Positions 46,012-57,462 of a DNA stretch of 64,000 bases are shown here, one piece after another. The notes beneath the pieces are model-generated. The model saw nothing but the letters and a program-made list of their open reading frames with translations, made no database searches and was not told the DNA's origin. The stretch is from Haliclystus octoradiatus (Eukaryota; Cnidaria; Staurozoa; Stauromedusae; Haliclystidae): the NCBI GenBank assembly GCA_916610825.1, contig OU744452.1, forward strand, positions 5,998,021 to 6,062,020, written 5' to 3'. A program made the position numbers and the translations under genes. Position 1 is the stretch's first letter. The number at the start of each line of letters is the position of its first letter.

Positions 46012-48183
46012 TCGGCAGTGGGACAGGCAGCCATACAAAAGGCAAACAGTAAAACTAATTGCAATGCGCTGTACGTAACTATAGCAGAAGAAAACGAATT
46101 AAACATAGATGAAAAGCTAGATTCTCAACTACAAAACTTTTGGACCATCGATAGCTATGGGACAAGTAAGACCCATAATCAGACTGCTAGTTCAATCGAA
46201 GACGATAGGGCACTTAATTCGATGAGAAAGTCTGCAATCATAGTTGAAGGCCACTATCAAATTGGACTCCCGTGGAAGGATCCCCAAGTACAATTACCAA
46301 ACAATGCCATTATGGCACAACAACGACTTAAATCATTAAAACGAAGACTGGTAAACAATACAGACTTATTAGAAAAGTATAAAAGCATAGTAAACGATTA
46401 CCTAATAAAGGGTTACGCTAGAGAGTCACCAAAAAACGTAAAGAGTGAAAGGGTGTGGTATCTCCCACATCATCCGGTAATAAATCCAAATAAAACAAAG
46501 GTCAGAATCGTGTTTGACGCAGCTGCCCGATTTATGGGAACATCCCTAAATGACAACCTTTTACAGGGGCCTGATCTAACGAGCTCCTTGATTGGAGTAC
46601 TGACTCGATTCAGAACAGGAAAATTTGTTTTTGCTTCTGATATTCAAACAATGATCTATCAGCTTAAGGTACCAACCGAAGACTGTAATTCACTCCAGTT
46701 CCTATGGTGGCCAGGAGGTAATTTAGATGAAGAACCCCAAAGCTACCAGATGACCAGGCACATATTCGGGGCAACCAGTTCACCATCGTGTGCCAGTTTC
46801 GCTTTGAGAAAGACTGCAGATGATAATAAAGATCACTACAAACAAAGCACTATCCAGGCAATCCACCGAAATTTCTATGTAGATGATTGTTTAAAGGCAA
46901 AAGATACCGAAGAAGAGGCAATCGAAATGATCAGAGAACTAAAGCAGGTACTAATGAAACAAGATTTTAGTTTAACAAAATGGTCAAGTAACAGCAAAAG
47001 GATACTTAACACAGTATCTCAATCAGAAAGAGCAAAACCATCACTTAACCTAGATCTCGACAAGTTGCCAATCGACCACGCCCTTGGGGTACAGTGGAAC
47101 CCAGACGATGATTGTTTTGGTTTCAAGACCTTTGAATTTAAGAAACCCATGACGAAGAGAGGTATTTTGTCATCAGTCAGTTCGGTGTACGATCCATTGG
47201 GATTTGCATGTCCATATATATTCAAGGCTAAGCTACTATTGCAAGACCTCTGGAGAGAAAAAATTGGGTGGGACGACAGAATAGAAGAAAAACATTTGAA
47301 AGTATGGAAATCATGGATGCAAGAACTTTCAAGTCTTAACAATTTGAAGGTTGAGAGAAACATTCTCAAGATTCCAGAACAGGCATTAGAAAGAAGGGAG
47401 ATACACTGTTTTTCGGACGCATCACAAGATGGTTATGGTGCCGTTGCCTATCTTCGAAGTATCTCTTTAAAGGAAGAAATCAATTGCCCGTTCGTAATGG
47501 GTAAATCACGGCTCTCACCAATTAAACAACAAACAATTCCACGTCTAGAATTGCAAGCGGCAGTAATAGCAACTAGAATGGCTCAAACAATCCTAGAAGA
47601 GATTGACCTCAAGATTTACAGCACCTTCTTTTGGACAGATTCGACAACAGTTTTGCGATTTATCGCCAACGAATCAAAGCGATTTTCAATCTTTGTGGCT
47701 AACAGAGTGAACGAGATAAGAGAGGCTAGCGACCCGGGTCAATGGAACTATGTTGATACAAAGAGCAATTCAGCGGATGACGCTTCCCGTGGTCTCAAAG
47801 TTAAATCCCTTTTGGAAGATTCACGATTGCTCAAAGGACCTGACTTCTTGAAGCAGTCAGAAGAGTCTTGGCCTAAAAATCTGATTGGAAATCAATCTAA
47901 AAATCCGATTGAAAATCAATCTAAAAATCCGATTGAAGATAAATCCGACAACCCGATTAAAGAATGTCCAGGGTTTGATTCGGAAGTAAGAACAATACAA
48001 ATCGTACAAACACAAGAAGAAGCAGAAAACGATATAATTAGCAAGTTAATTAAAAGATATTCATCGTGGGAAAGACTAAAAGTAGGGATAGCCTGGATCA
48101 TAAGATTTAAAGAATATGTAAAATGGAAAGCGACGAAGACGAACAAGAAACAATTCGAAACTGGTCCAATCACAGTTAAATAA
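46012..48183 (+). pseudogene. pol: BEL reverse transcriptase and RNase H
   Basis: It is in frame with the preceding part after the TAG. RT blocks: WYLPHHPVINPNKTKVRIVF, DNLLQGPDLTSSLIGVLTRF, ASDIQTMIYQ (motif A Asp), RHIFGATSSPSCASF and FYVDDCL (motif C). The Peptidase_A17-type connection follows, including SVYDPLGFACP. RNase H shows CFSDASQDGYGAVAYL, PRLELQAAV and FWTDSTTVLRF, then NSADDASRG. A short internal repeat NPIENQSK/NPIGNQSK lies at 47880-47955. TAA at 48181-48183 stops the frame, which continues in phase towards the integrase. Confidence 0.9.
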
Positions 48184-49516
48184 ATCAAACTAGCGGAAAA
48201 AGACATCGTTAAACACACCCAAAGGACTACATTTACAAAGGAACTCGCCGATCTAGAGAAAACGAAAAATGTTCAGATCCAAAGTAAAATTGTGAAACTT
48301 TCACCTATCATCGACAAGGACATAATAAGAGTTGGCGGAAGAATTGACGGAGCTCCGATAAGTAATGACGCAAAACATCCAGTAATTCTTCCTAAAGATC
48401 ATCATGTATCAAACTTGATCATAATGCACTACCATATTATGATGGGCCATTTGGCTCAACCATGTTTTGTCTGAAGTGAGATTGAGGTTTTGGATAGTTG
48501 GTGCAAGAACTACAACTAAGAGAATCCTGAGAAATTGCGTTAACTGTATGAAAAGACTAAAGAAGCCAAGTCATCAGTACATGGCCAATTTACCAAAGAC
48601 GAGGGTGATGCCCTTTAAGCCAGCCTTCAACTTTACTGGCGTAGATTATTTCGGTCCCTTCAGAGTAAAGCAAGGAAGAAGTACAGTCAAACGCTACGGT
48701 TGTCTATTCACTTGCTTCAATACACGTGCAGTCCACATAGAAGTCGCTCATTCATTGGATACCAGCTCATTCATAAACGCCTTAAGAAGATTTGTAGCTA
48801 GAAGAGGAAGTCCCGAGATCATCAAAAGTGACAATGGTACGAATTTCACGTCGGCAGAGAAAGAGCTCAAACAATGTTTAAAGGATCTAGATGAGAGAAA
48901 GATTAAGGAGTTTTTGATGAAGAAAGACACAACTTGGCTTTTCAACCCCCCGTCCGCAAGTCACATGGGCAGTGTTTGGGAGAGATTGATAAAAAGCATA
49001 AGAAGGAGTATGAGAGCAATCATCGGAAACCAACTAATAAGAGATGAAACCCTAACTACGATTTTTGTCGAAATAGAGGCGATATTAAACAGTAGACCAC
49101 TTACACAAATTAGCGATGACCCATCAGATGAAAGCCCATTAACACCAAGTCACTTGCTACTTCAATTGCAAGGACCGACACTACCACCAGGCATATTCAA
49201 CGAAGAAGATAACCACAGAAGAAGGAGATGGAGGCAAGGACAGTATTTGGCAGACCAGTTCTGGAGACGATGGCTCAAGGAGTATGTGCCAATGCTACAA
49301 ACAAGGCAGAAATGGAACACCCATACAAAGAACATGAAGGTGAACGATTTAGTTCTTATTGTAGATAACTCTACACCAAGAAATCATTGGCAATTGGGGA
49401 GAGTTACTGAAACAATTCCAGGACCAGATGGCTGTGTGCGCTCTGTCAAGGTCAAAACAGGATCGACAATTTTGTTACACCCAATAGCAAAATTGTGCTT
49501 ACTAGAGGGAGATTAG
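48184..49516 (+). pseudogene. int: BEL integrase
   Basis: The zinc-binding region starts in the upstream frame (HHVSNLIIMHYHIMMGH, about 48400-48453). A one-base change at about 48453-48462 moves it into the frame 48467-49516 (NCVNC). The catalytic core has FTGVDYFG, KSDNGTNF and SHMGSVWERLIKS, giving D, D and E at residues 60, 122 and 172 of that frame. The C-terminal DUF5641-like region includes RWRQGQYLADQFWRRW and LPPGIFN. The final stop is at 49514-49516. The catalytic triad is complete; only the zinc finger is split. Confidence 0.9.
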
Positions 49517-49639
49517 TTAATGTTAATTAAGTTAAATACTTCTATTAATTATTTCAAAACAAAATTAGAAATTCAGCTGTTTTTAATATTATGTTATTTT
49601 AAGATAAGTGTAAATTGTCGTTATAAGTTTTTTAAGATG

Positions 49640-49671
49640 AGCATTTTGACAATGGCTCATCGGGGCGAGTA
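49640..49671 (+). promoter_or_regulatory. BEL 3' end with purine-rich tract
   Basis: CGGGGCGAG at 49661-49669 lies just before the 3' LTR and is the best candidate polypurine tract. Confidence 0.4.
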
Positions 49672-50030
49672 TGTAGCCGACAATTCATTATATTATATTC
49701 TTGTTGCCGCCATTATACATTTAGACGCTGTTACCATAGCTACTAAGGGACACTTATTCTTGACGAATTAGCTAGTTAGTCATCTTGTTAATCTATTGTA
49801 AGTAAATATCTAGAAAGATCGAAAATTAGTCATCATAAATATATTTTCCGCCTTTGGTGTTCAATACGTAAAATTATTGTAAATGTTAGTCAGTCGGAGA
49901 AAGCCAAAGTATAGAGAAGAGCTACGCTGACTCGAACGAATTGTAAAATATTATTAATAGGTGTTGTTATCTGTGCTGGAACGAACACCTAAGGTATGTT
50001 TTTTATCTGTAATTGTGTTATAACCTAGTT
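49672..50030 (+). repeat. BEL 3' LTR (keeps both empty insertion sites)
   Basis: 359 bp matched to the three 5' pieces. It reads straight through the sites occupied in the 5' LTR by the DNA transposon (AATCTATTGTAAG) and by the LINE (CTCGAACGAATTG). Confidence 0.92.
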
Positions 50031-50155
50031 CAGGTACCTAGGTTTACTTCAATCTTCTTCAGATGATTTAACCAAACGTAGAGGCCAGGCTTGGGCAGCT
50101 ATTAGAGAAATTAGTCTAAAGAAATTCTGGGGTCCTATGGGATTCTTTGTGTAGC
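50031..50155 (+). pseudogene. LINE RT scrap after the BEL element
   Basis: The frame reads YLGLLQSSSDDLTKRRGQAW then AAIREISLKKFWGP, typical of the thumb region of LINE polymerases (a YLG box and an R-x-G-x-A-W helix). It starts at the LTR end. Confidence 0.6.
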
Positions 50156-50414
50156 AAATATGTAAAGGCGTAAGAGGGACGGCACATTCCTATAATGTGA
50201 CTGTCTATACTACTACTCCTATTATCGCATGCGCAGTCCCGGTTGAATAATTTAACGTTATTGATTAATCAATTGATGGCCTTGATGAAGCTAGTCTGAC
50301 ACATATTTCGTTTCTGCCAAGGGACTCATCAGAGACTTTTGTGATGTAATTTATATATTTTGTTTTTTCGATGTTACAGTATAAAATAATTCAATGAGTT
50401 TCCAGCGTTTACAC

Positions 50415-51990
50415 TTCGTACTAAATCATCTGTTACAGGATATACTTCAATAATGAGGTCCATATTCCATTTACCTCTTGGTACATTTCTTTCAACAACG
50501 AGAACAACATCTCCACCTGTTATTGACCTAGATTTTTTGGTCCATTTTTAGCCGTTGATCATAGTTGGCAAATACTCTATTATCCACTTGTTCCAAACTT
50601 GATTTTCTATACATCGGATGAATTCATATATTTTTGCTGTTGAAGTTGAATCATGAAATGGCACTTGGGGAATATCAGAACTTACCTTTCCTAGAAGTAT
50701 ATGGTTAGGAGTGAAGTTTGTTCCATTGTTTGGGTCGGACGACATCGGTGCCAATGAGCGTGAGTTTACCAAATCTTCTACCTCGCAAAGATACTTGCAA
50801 AATTCCTGATGGGTAAGGACTTTATTACCAATACTTGACTTCATAGATTTTTAACTATCTTTCCCATTGATTCCACCACGCCTCCATGATTAGGTGCCTT
50901 TGGGACGTTGAGCTTCCATAGCATCTGATTTTCTGCTGCGAATTCCTTAAGTTGTTCTTGGTTCCATCCTTCGATCATTTCTTTAAACTTCCATTCTGCA
51001 CCGATGAAATTGCTCCCATTGTCGGACACCATCAGTGTAGGTTGGCATCTTCTAGAATAGAAACGACAAAGTACCTGCGTTGACAGATCAGAAGATAATT
51101 AGAGATGAACTGCTCTTGTATTCAAACATGTAAATATGGTCCCATATCTCTTTTGTCGGTGAAATCGGACACCCATCTTCACGATAATCGGATTAAAATA
51201 ATCAACAGCAACATTCAAAAATGGCTGCGTGAATGGTATAATTCTTTGTTCAGGTAAATTAGCCATCATATGCTACTCTACTGGTCATCTAAGTCTTTTA
51301 CATTTAGTACCTTTGCTTACAAAGGATCTGGACAATGTTCTTTCATTGATGATCCAATACGTCAATCTTGTTTGTGTGGAAGTTCTTTCCACACCACACT
51401 GTTCTGTTTTGAAATCATGGTTTTTCATTATCAATCTGCTAATCCAGTTATGGCTAGGCAAAAGGATCGATTGCTCAAGGGTCATAAGGTAAGATAGGTT
51501 TTTATAGTATTCCATGCCCAATCGAATTAGTCTATTTTCATCTGTGAAGGGTATTAGTTGATCATAATTTCCATCATCTACCTCTTGAAACATCTCTGTT
51601 TGTACTTGTTTGACTAGATATTCTTCTGCAGATGACAATTCAATGCCACTTAAAAACACTGTTGGTCTTCCTTTTGTCTTCGATAGTTTACATAATCTGA
51701 TCACATACGATGCTACCTTTTGAATTTCTGTCAGTCGCTGTATTTGTTGACATCAATGATGTTTTCATGTTGGCTGACTGCACAAACAATGTTGTTCTTT
51801 CTCTTCCCTGTTGTTGATCGTCAGTTGTCGTAGTCTGCATGTCTTCAGGCCATTAATCTTCTGGTGTTTGAAAGAATTCTGGTACTTCTAGCCATCTTCC
51901 TTATAAATTGGTTGTTTCGATACCCCCTTGATCCTGGACCCATCATCTGCAGCATTCAATTCTGTTGGACAACGTCTCCAATCTGAAAGG
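50415..51990 (-). pseudogene. Second BEL/Pao remnant (RNase H end to integrase), inverted
   Basis: From 51990 downwards the minus strand reads RRCPTELNAADDGSR, then the connector 51704-51285 (SGIELSSAEEYLVKQVQ ... LIRLGMEYY), the core AVDYFNPI (about 51180), MVSDNGSNFIGAEWKF (51032 onwards), PNHGGVVESMGK (Glu), then after a stop/shift at 50844 the C-terminal part with FTPNHILLG and WNKWIIEYLP. It differs clearly from the intact BEL copy and has many breaks, so it is an older element of a different BEL lineage. No LTR was found beside it. Confidence 0.8.
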
Positions 51991-51994
51991 TCTC

Positions 51995-52720
51995 GAACTT
52001 CTCGATTTCTATGAAAAGTGGTGAAATCACACTTACGTCAACCTAGATGGCTGTTACTAAATATAGACTGTATATTTATTCATCTAGTTTTTTTAAATCA
52101 CTTCAATGCATGTCTTGGTATGACATACTAAGATAAATAGTGAATTGTATCAGTCCTTTCATCCGACATTTAAAGTCGAGAAAATGAAAAGACGGCTAAT
52201 TCAAAATCTGAGAAATGGTGAAATCACACTTAGGTCAACCAAGATGGCTGTTACTAAATATAGACTGTATATTTTTTCATGTAGTCTTATTGAATCACTT
52301 CGATACATGTCTGAGTGTGACATAATAAGATAAATAGTGATTCTTATCGCCCATTTTAATGTGAGAGACATTTAATGTCGAGAAAGTGAAAAACCGACTT
52401 TTCTCGATATCTATGAAAAGTGGTGAAATCACACTTACGTCAACCTAGATGGCAGTTTCTAAATATGGAATGCATATTTTTCATCTAGTTTTTCTATTCA
52501 CTTTGATACATGCCGTAGAACTTTGTATAGGGACATTTATTGATCTACATGCCCTGTTTTAATTTCAGAGTCTTCATAGTAAAATAAAGTAAAAATCCTG
52601 CTTTTGAAATAGCCAAAATATCCTTTAACTAAGCTTGGAGGGCTGTATCTAAATCAATATTTAATATATTTTAACCTAGTCATTCTAGCTCACTTAGAAC
52701 ATTCTGAGAGCTATATCTAG
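51995..52720. repeat. Tandem repeat, about 200-bp period
   Basis: GTGAAATCACACTTACGTCA-type anchors lie at 52021, 52218 and 52423. The units share CTAAATATAGACTGTATATTT and GATAAATAGTGA words. A fourth, very diverged unit follows to about 52720. Confidence 0.8.
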
Positions 52721-53060
52721 TGATATCTAGTGATCTGCATGTTTCGTTATAACTTCTGAGACCTCATATAGTTAACTTTGTTTACATCCACTCAAGCTAT
52801 CACGTTCATTATAATCACGCCGTTAAAGACAACCTTTCTTATATCCTCTGTTGCTATTTATCACGTTTAAAACATTAACTCAATTAAAACTGTACGCTTC
52901 TCATTCTTCACACGATTTTTTATTACGTTTAATAAAATTATCGCCATCAAAATACGACTATTCATTAATACAAAACTTTTCTGAAATCCACGCCAAAAGC
53001 CATTCCTTACGTTTATTTTCATCACGCCAGTAAAATTTACTTTCCTTATATCCACGCAGC
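52721..53060. other. No recognised gene
   Basis: AT-rich sequence between the tandem repeat and the hAT-like MITE. ATCACG words recur (52801, 52859, 52908, 53022) without strict period. Confidence 0.4.
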
Positions 53061-53735
53061 CAGAGCCATCTATTTACAAGAGTTGGGACACGCTTTCATG
53101 TGCCGCTATCGTCTCCTATTGGACAGATGCCATTCACGTGATTTTTTGGACGCCATTTTCGTACTTTCGGCACCAGGGTTCTTGTTCTTTTGGCGCCAGT
53201 TTTCCTGTTTTAAGCGAAGCGCGAGGAAAAATACAACTTTTATCAGTGAAAACAAACATAGGCTATTAAATTATTAATTGTTGTGTTAATAGGCACAATA
53301 GTAATCGAAATAAAAGTATTGTTTACTATTCCAACTGGGGACAAAATTAGAAAAAGTTGTCTTTGACTGCAAAGAATAAGCGTAAGAGATACTCTTTTAA
53401 CTCTACAAACTCCTTGTCGATTTAGCAATTCCAATAGCATTGGTCTGATTTACTCTTGAGCAATATGCTGATGAGATCAATAACATAGTATACATTGAAG
53501 TAAATTTGTATTCTAATTTTGAGAGTCCAGCAAATAAATATGGAGAAAGACAACTCATAAATGGTTATATTACTCTTGCTAAACAATCGCAAACCATTTC
53601 TCACAGAGTTCAAAAATGACTGAAAAAACACAACATTCTCTTGCACATGCGCACTGCTGTTGAAAACGTGGTCGGGTCCAGGCCAAAAAACATAAATGGC
53701 ATCAGTGTCTCAACTCTTGTAAATAGATGGCTCTG
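53061..53735. mobile_element. hAT-like non-autonomous element
   Basis: Ends CAGAGCCATCTATTTACAAG and its inverted copy (to 53735) are perfect over the first 26 bases. The flanks CACGCAGC (53053-53060) and CACGCAAC (53736-53743) form an 8-bp target duplication with one change. CAG-type ends and 8-bp duplications are hAT traits. No transposase lies inside; the frames present lack motifs. Confidence 0.78.
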
Positions 53736-53993
53736 CACGCAACTCGTGGAATGCTGAAGAGTTTTAATTATATTCTAAACAATAGACTTTCGGATAACAA
53801 TAGGAAATTTACATAGTGTTATAGTAACTGAAGCGCGAAATGCATACCAAGCATTCCTTTACTAGCGTGGAAATAGCCACTCCGTTTATATACTTGAAAT
53901 CTAGAGCGAAAATGTTCTGCAATCATATATAAATCTGATATAGCCTACATTACAGTTGCCTTATCTACGCTTATTATTAAACATTGAATTTAT

Positions 53994-54551
53994 TGCTATA
54001 ATAAATCGCTATAATAATTCGATATTGTTATTATGTTGCATCTTGTTGTCAATATTTCTACGCACTATTTATAAAACATTACAGATGTAGAATGAAAGAA
54101 AAGACGATTATAAATAAATTAGTTTATTTTATAGAAAAACGAAAACACTCATTTTTCCAGATTCGTGACATGCATATTTATTCAGAATTTATCGAAACGG
54201 ACGCGATGATTTATAGAGCGGAAATGTTTAGTGCAGCTTCAAAGATATACATAAATACCATAACTCATGGTAATATTTAAATACTCATTTTGTGATGTAT
54301 GATGAAAAGGATTTTCTTATATAGAAAATAAATCTACTTTTCCATGCATTTGATCACGACATGAAATCTATCTTCGTCTGAATTATTTCGAATAAAAGAC
54401 AATTTATATTTTATTCTTATGGGGTTTATATTCTCTTTTGATGAATTATTGTTGTATTATAGTTGTATGTGTATAAATGTTGTTGGAGAATATGCCTCTC
54501 GTAATTATTATTTGGATCTTATTTTGAAAATGGTAAGTTATATTTTAATTT
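53994..54551 (+). repeat. Long direct repeat, copy 1
   Basis: About 80-85 percent like 63351-63942 by eye, over about 560 bp, starting at ATAAATCGCTATA and ending at GAAAATGGTAAGTT. Open frames are not kept between the copies, so it is noncoding. It is an unclassified interspersed repeat or segmental duplication. Confidence 0.85.
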
Positions 54552-55555
54552 TTAATTTTTTTGATACAAGGTTTGTTACACTCATCCAAACTCTATTAAC
54601 TATTGAAATGTTTTTGAATTATGTTTTTGCCTTTTTGAAGTTGAAAGCTATTTTTGAACGCTAGAACTATTATAATTATTATTCATCACAAATCATACGC
54701 TTGACTTCTAATTCAATTTAATTTTGTTGAATTATATAAACTTGAATTATACTTTAATAGATGTTGCTCAGCGATAAGAAGAAGACGCACTATTCCCAGT
54801 CTCGAAACTGTAGAAATTTATTGCTTCTTGTTGTTATTGCTGTTCAACATTATGAAATTTTCATTTTAATAACTTTTACAATTATTTCGTTAGTTGTGGA
54901 AGTAGAATCTTAAATCAAGCCACATTTTATACTGCCCACTCCGCTCGTAAGTCAAGTTTTTCATATCGTTTTATTAAATTATAAATTATATGAATACTCT
55001 TGAACAATGCCTTGTTTAATTCTGAACTCTGTAGCTTTAGACTGCATGTAGACGCAATGTATGTGTCATTTTAAAATAATCTTGCAAATTCATTCATTTT
55101 TATGCCCGCGCTAGTTTGTTGATTTCAAACCGAATTTACCTCAGGTTGCTTTTTTTTTCCGAACAGATTGTTTTGTTGATGCTCCAAGGAATAATGTATT
55201 AAAGTTATAATTTGAAACTAAATGAAATGTTAGTATTTCAATTTTAAGAAAAAAAAATAGCTCCGCTACGCTCGGACTCATGGTGAATGATATAATAATC
55301 AAAGTAAATCAATTGAAATCAAATTCAATAGAATATCAAATCCATCAAATCATCATGCAAAGAAAAATAAAACCAAATCAAATTCGAAAAAGTAAATCAA
55401 TCAAATCGAATGATATAAAATCAGATCAAATGAAAAAATCCACTTTAATCAAATCAAATCAAATAATTTAACTATATCCAAATAATATATTAATATAAAG
55501 AAAAATATATCCAAATATAAATCAAATAAAAAAAGGGAAAAATGTTAATACAGAC
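54552..55555. other. AT-rich stretch with degenerate AAATC repeat
   Basis: No gene is supported. From 55290 to 55470 the words AAATCAA and AAATCAAATC recur in a degenerate simple repeat; the frame across it is an artefact of that composition. Confidence 0.55.
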
Positions 55556-55665
55556 TGTAGTAATCACATAGTATGACGTCATTGTCAAATGACAATGACA
55601 CGTAGACATATACAAGAGTATTCTTCTTGATCGTTATATATAAAATATCACCCGCTATTATTACA
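55556..55665 (+). repeat. Gypsy-2 5' LTR
   Basis: 110 bp, TGTAGTAATCACATAGTATG to CGCTATTATTACA. Relative to the 3' LTR it lacks the segment with GAGTATTGATTTGTCTCATC. Confidence 0.88.
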
Positions 55666-55682
55666 TGGCGCAGTTGACAGGA
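55666..55682 (+). promoter_or_regulatory. Gypsy-2 primer binding site
   Basis: TGGCGCAGTTGACAGG follows the LTR directly; a TGG start is the tRNA-complement signature. Confidence 0.75.
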
Positions 55683-55782
55683 TCTATCCAACTATATTCA
55701 CAACTATAATATATGTTATGATAGTTTACATTTAATTATATTATTTTCATTTTCACTCATATCATTTGAAGTTTAAGCTAGT

Positions 55783-56874
55783 ATGCCAAACACACAAGGA
55801 GCTTCTCAAGACTTCGCTCAGAATGATGTCAATGAAGATATTACAAACAATGACAGGAATGGTCAATCTAATAGCAACCTCGACAATAGTTCACAAAATA
55901 TTCCTTCATGGGTAGAGGATATAATCAAGCAACAACATGCTATCTTGCAATCATCCAGAGCCCGAGAAGATCAACTTCTGAAGCAAACGGAGATGTTGAT
56001 AAACCGGCTGAAACCGGACACTCTTCCTGTAAACAAACCGTCTGGCACACCACGTTATTCAGCACCGACACCACCACCGCAACTGGCAACAACAACCACG
56101 TGCCCTGAATTCCAAACATGGCAAGAACAATGGCACGACTACATGAAGTTGGGTTAGTTGGATGAATTCCCTCAACAGGAACAGCTTGCCCGCCTCCGTA
56201 GTTGTTTGACTGCCGATATTAGAGATACATTATTGTACTCTCTAGGTGTCCCTAATGACACTCCTAAAACGGCAAATGAGATTTTATTTCTCATAGAAAA
56301 ACATTTTCGTTCAAAACAAAACAATAATTATTGACAGAGTGGCCTTTATCAATTGCAAACAGTAAAATGACGAACTGTTCAATGATTTTTTAGTGAAAAC
56401 AAAAAGTTTTCTGTAGTGAAGACCAAATTGCTACGGTCCTTACTGCCGGAATTACATCCCAGGAGACAAAACGCAAGTTAATGAAGCTACGTCCATCACC
56501 TATACACTCCAGGACGTTGTTAATTTGTGTTTCTCTGAAGAGGCTGCTGTTTCCAATTCAGAACAATTAAGTAATTCACTACCAACCCATCATCAAATAT
56601 CGAAAACTACAGCTTATCGCCCACATGCTGAAATCTCAACAAATCTGGCTCCGACAAACAAACCGACAAAGTGCCGTTGATGCGGCGAAGATAAACATAA
56701 CGAGCGCAAGTCTTGCCCCGCCTCCAAATCAACGAGCCCATTTTGTCAAGTAGGTGGGCATTTCGCAAGCGTCTGCTTTCGTAAAAATAAATCAACATCT
56801 GCACAACAAAGCACATCAAACGGTAATCAAAACGGTAATCAACAATCCACTACTACTAAACGTGTTTCAATTTA
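55783..56874 (+). pseudogene. gag: Gypsy-2 gag, broken
   Basis: ATG at 55783 opens 124 codons: a Gln/Asn-rich start, a helix WVEDIIKQQHAIL and a Pro/Thr tract. TAG at 56155-56157 stops it, but the same frame continues with LDEFPQQEQLARLRSCL and ANEILFLIEKHF. Further stops and shifts lie at 56330-56480. The zinc-knuckle part (56670-56775) reads KCR, TGA, CGEDKHNERKSC, then FCQVGGHFASVC; the TGA sits where Trp is common. Capsid and RNA binding are the family role. Confidence 0.8.
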
Positions 56875-56878
56875 GACA

Positions 56879-57205
56879 ATGCACAAAAATACTAACAACG
56901 CTATGAAAGCAGACACTATTGTCGTTGATGTCTCATTATTGACATCTACTGCAAAAATTAGCATCAAATGGCAACCTGACACTGGAGCAGATATATCCGT
57001 TGCTAATTCATTTTTCTTGGGCAACCTCAATGTTCATCATTCTAATATTGCGACTTTTAATAATCCATTCAAGATTTTCTCAGCCAATAACGAAATAATA
57101 AATTGCAAAGGTTTTCTTGATGTATCACTGAGTTACCATGACATCTCAACAACTACTCGAGTTTACATTTGTGACAGCGTTGTCTTGCCGTTGCTTTCTT
57201 TCTAA
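56879..57205 (+). pseudogene. pol: Gypsy-2 protease
   Basis: A 108-codon frame with IKWQPDTGADISVANS, an aspartic protease active site (DTGA), and a flap-like FKIFSANNEIINCKG stretch. It ends at TAA 57203-57205 after PLLSF; the conserved GLxxx tail follows only in diverged form. Confidence 0.82.
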
Positions 57206-57462
57206 GCATGTAAAGAGCTTGGACTACTTTCTCCTAATTGGCCGCTTCCAAACATCAAAGGTCAAAACATAACAGTCTCGCAATTATAGAAAGTTACCAT
57301 GCCAACAGACTCAAATGCTTCTCAATTTACCGAGGCTGGTATTTTTGCCAATCTGCCTTGTCCAATCACATCTGATCTCTCAGAAGCAGAAAAAACAATA
57401 TTCAAAGAGCATTTATTGACAATATTTTTGGATGTCTTTCGACAAATGGTCAATTCCCTTGA

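Larger units (their letters stand above)
34339..50030 (+). mobile_element. BEL/Pao LTR retrotransposon with two elements nested in its 5' LTR
   Basis: The 5' LTR starts TGTAGCCGACAATTC at 34339 and the 3' LTR with the same word at 49672. The 5' LTR lies in three pieces (34339-34450, 38581-38724, 43217-43313) because a DNA transposon and a LINE inserted into it. The interior encodes gag, protease, RT, RNase H and integrase of BEL/Pao type in one orientation, interrupted by three in-frame stops and one frame change. LTR pieces differ by only a few substitutions, plus a 12-bp difference between GTTA repeats. No convincing target duplication was found; the 3' LTR may be cut short at 50030. Confidence 0.93.

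Noticed and set aside
54092..54280. Small conserved ORF in the long direct repeat
   Set aside because: The second copy at 63.45 kb has an early stop in the same frame, so the reading frame is not conserved.
55280..55471. Lys/Ile/Ser-rich 63-codon ORF
   Set aside because: It is a translation of the degenerate AAATC simple repeat.
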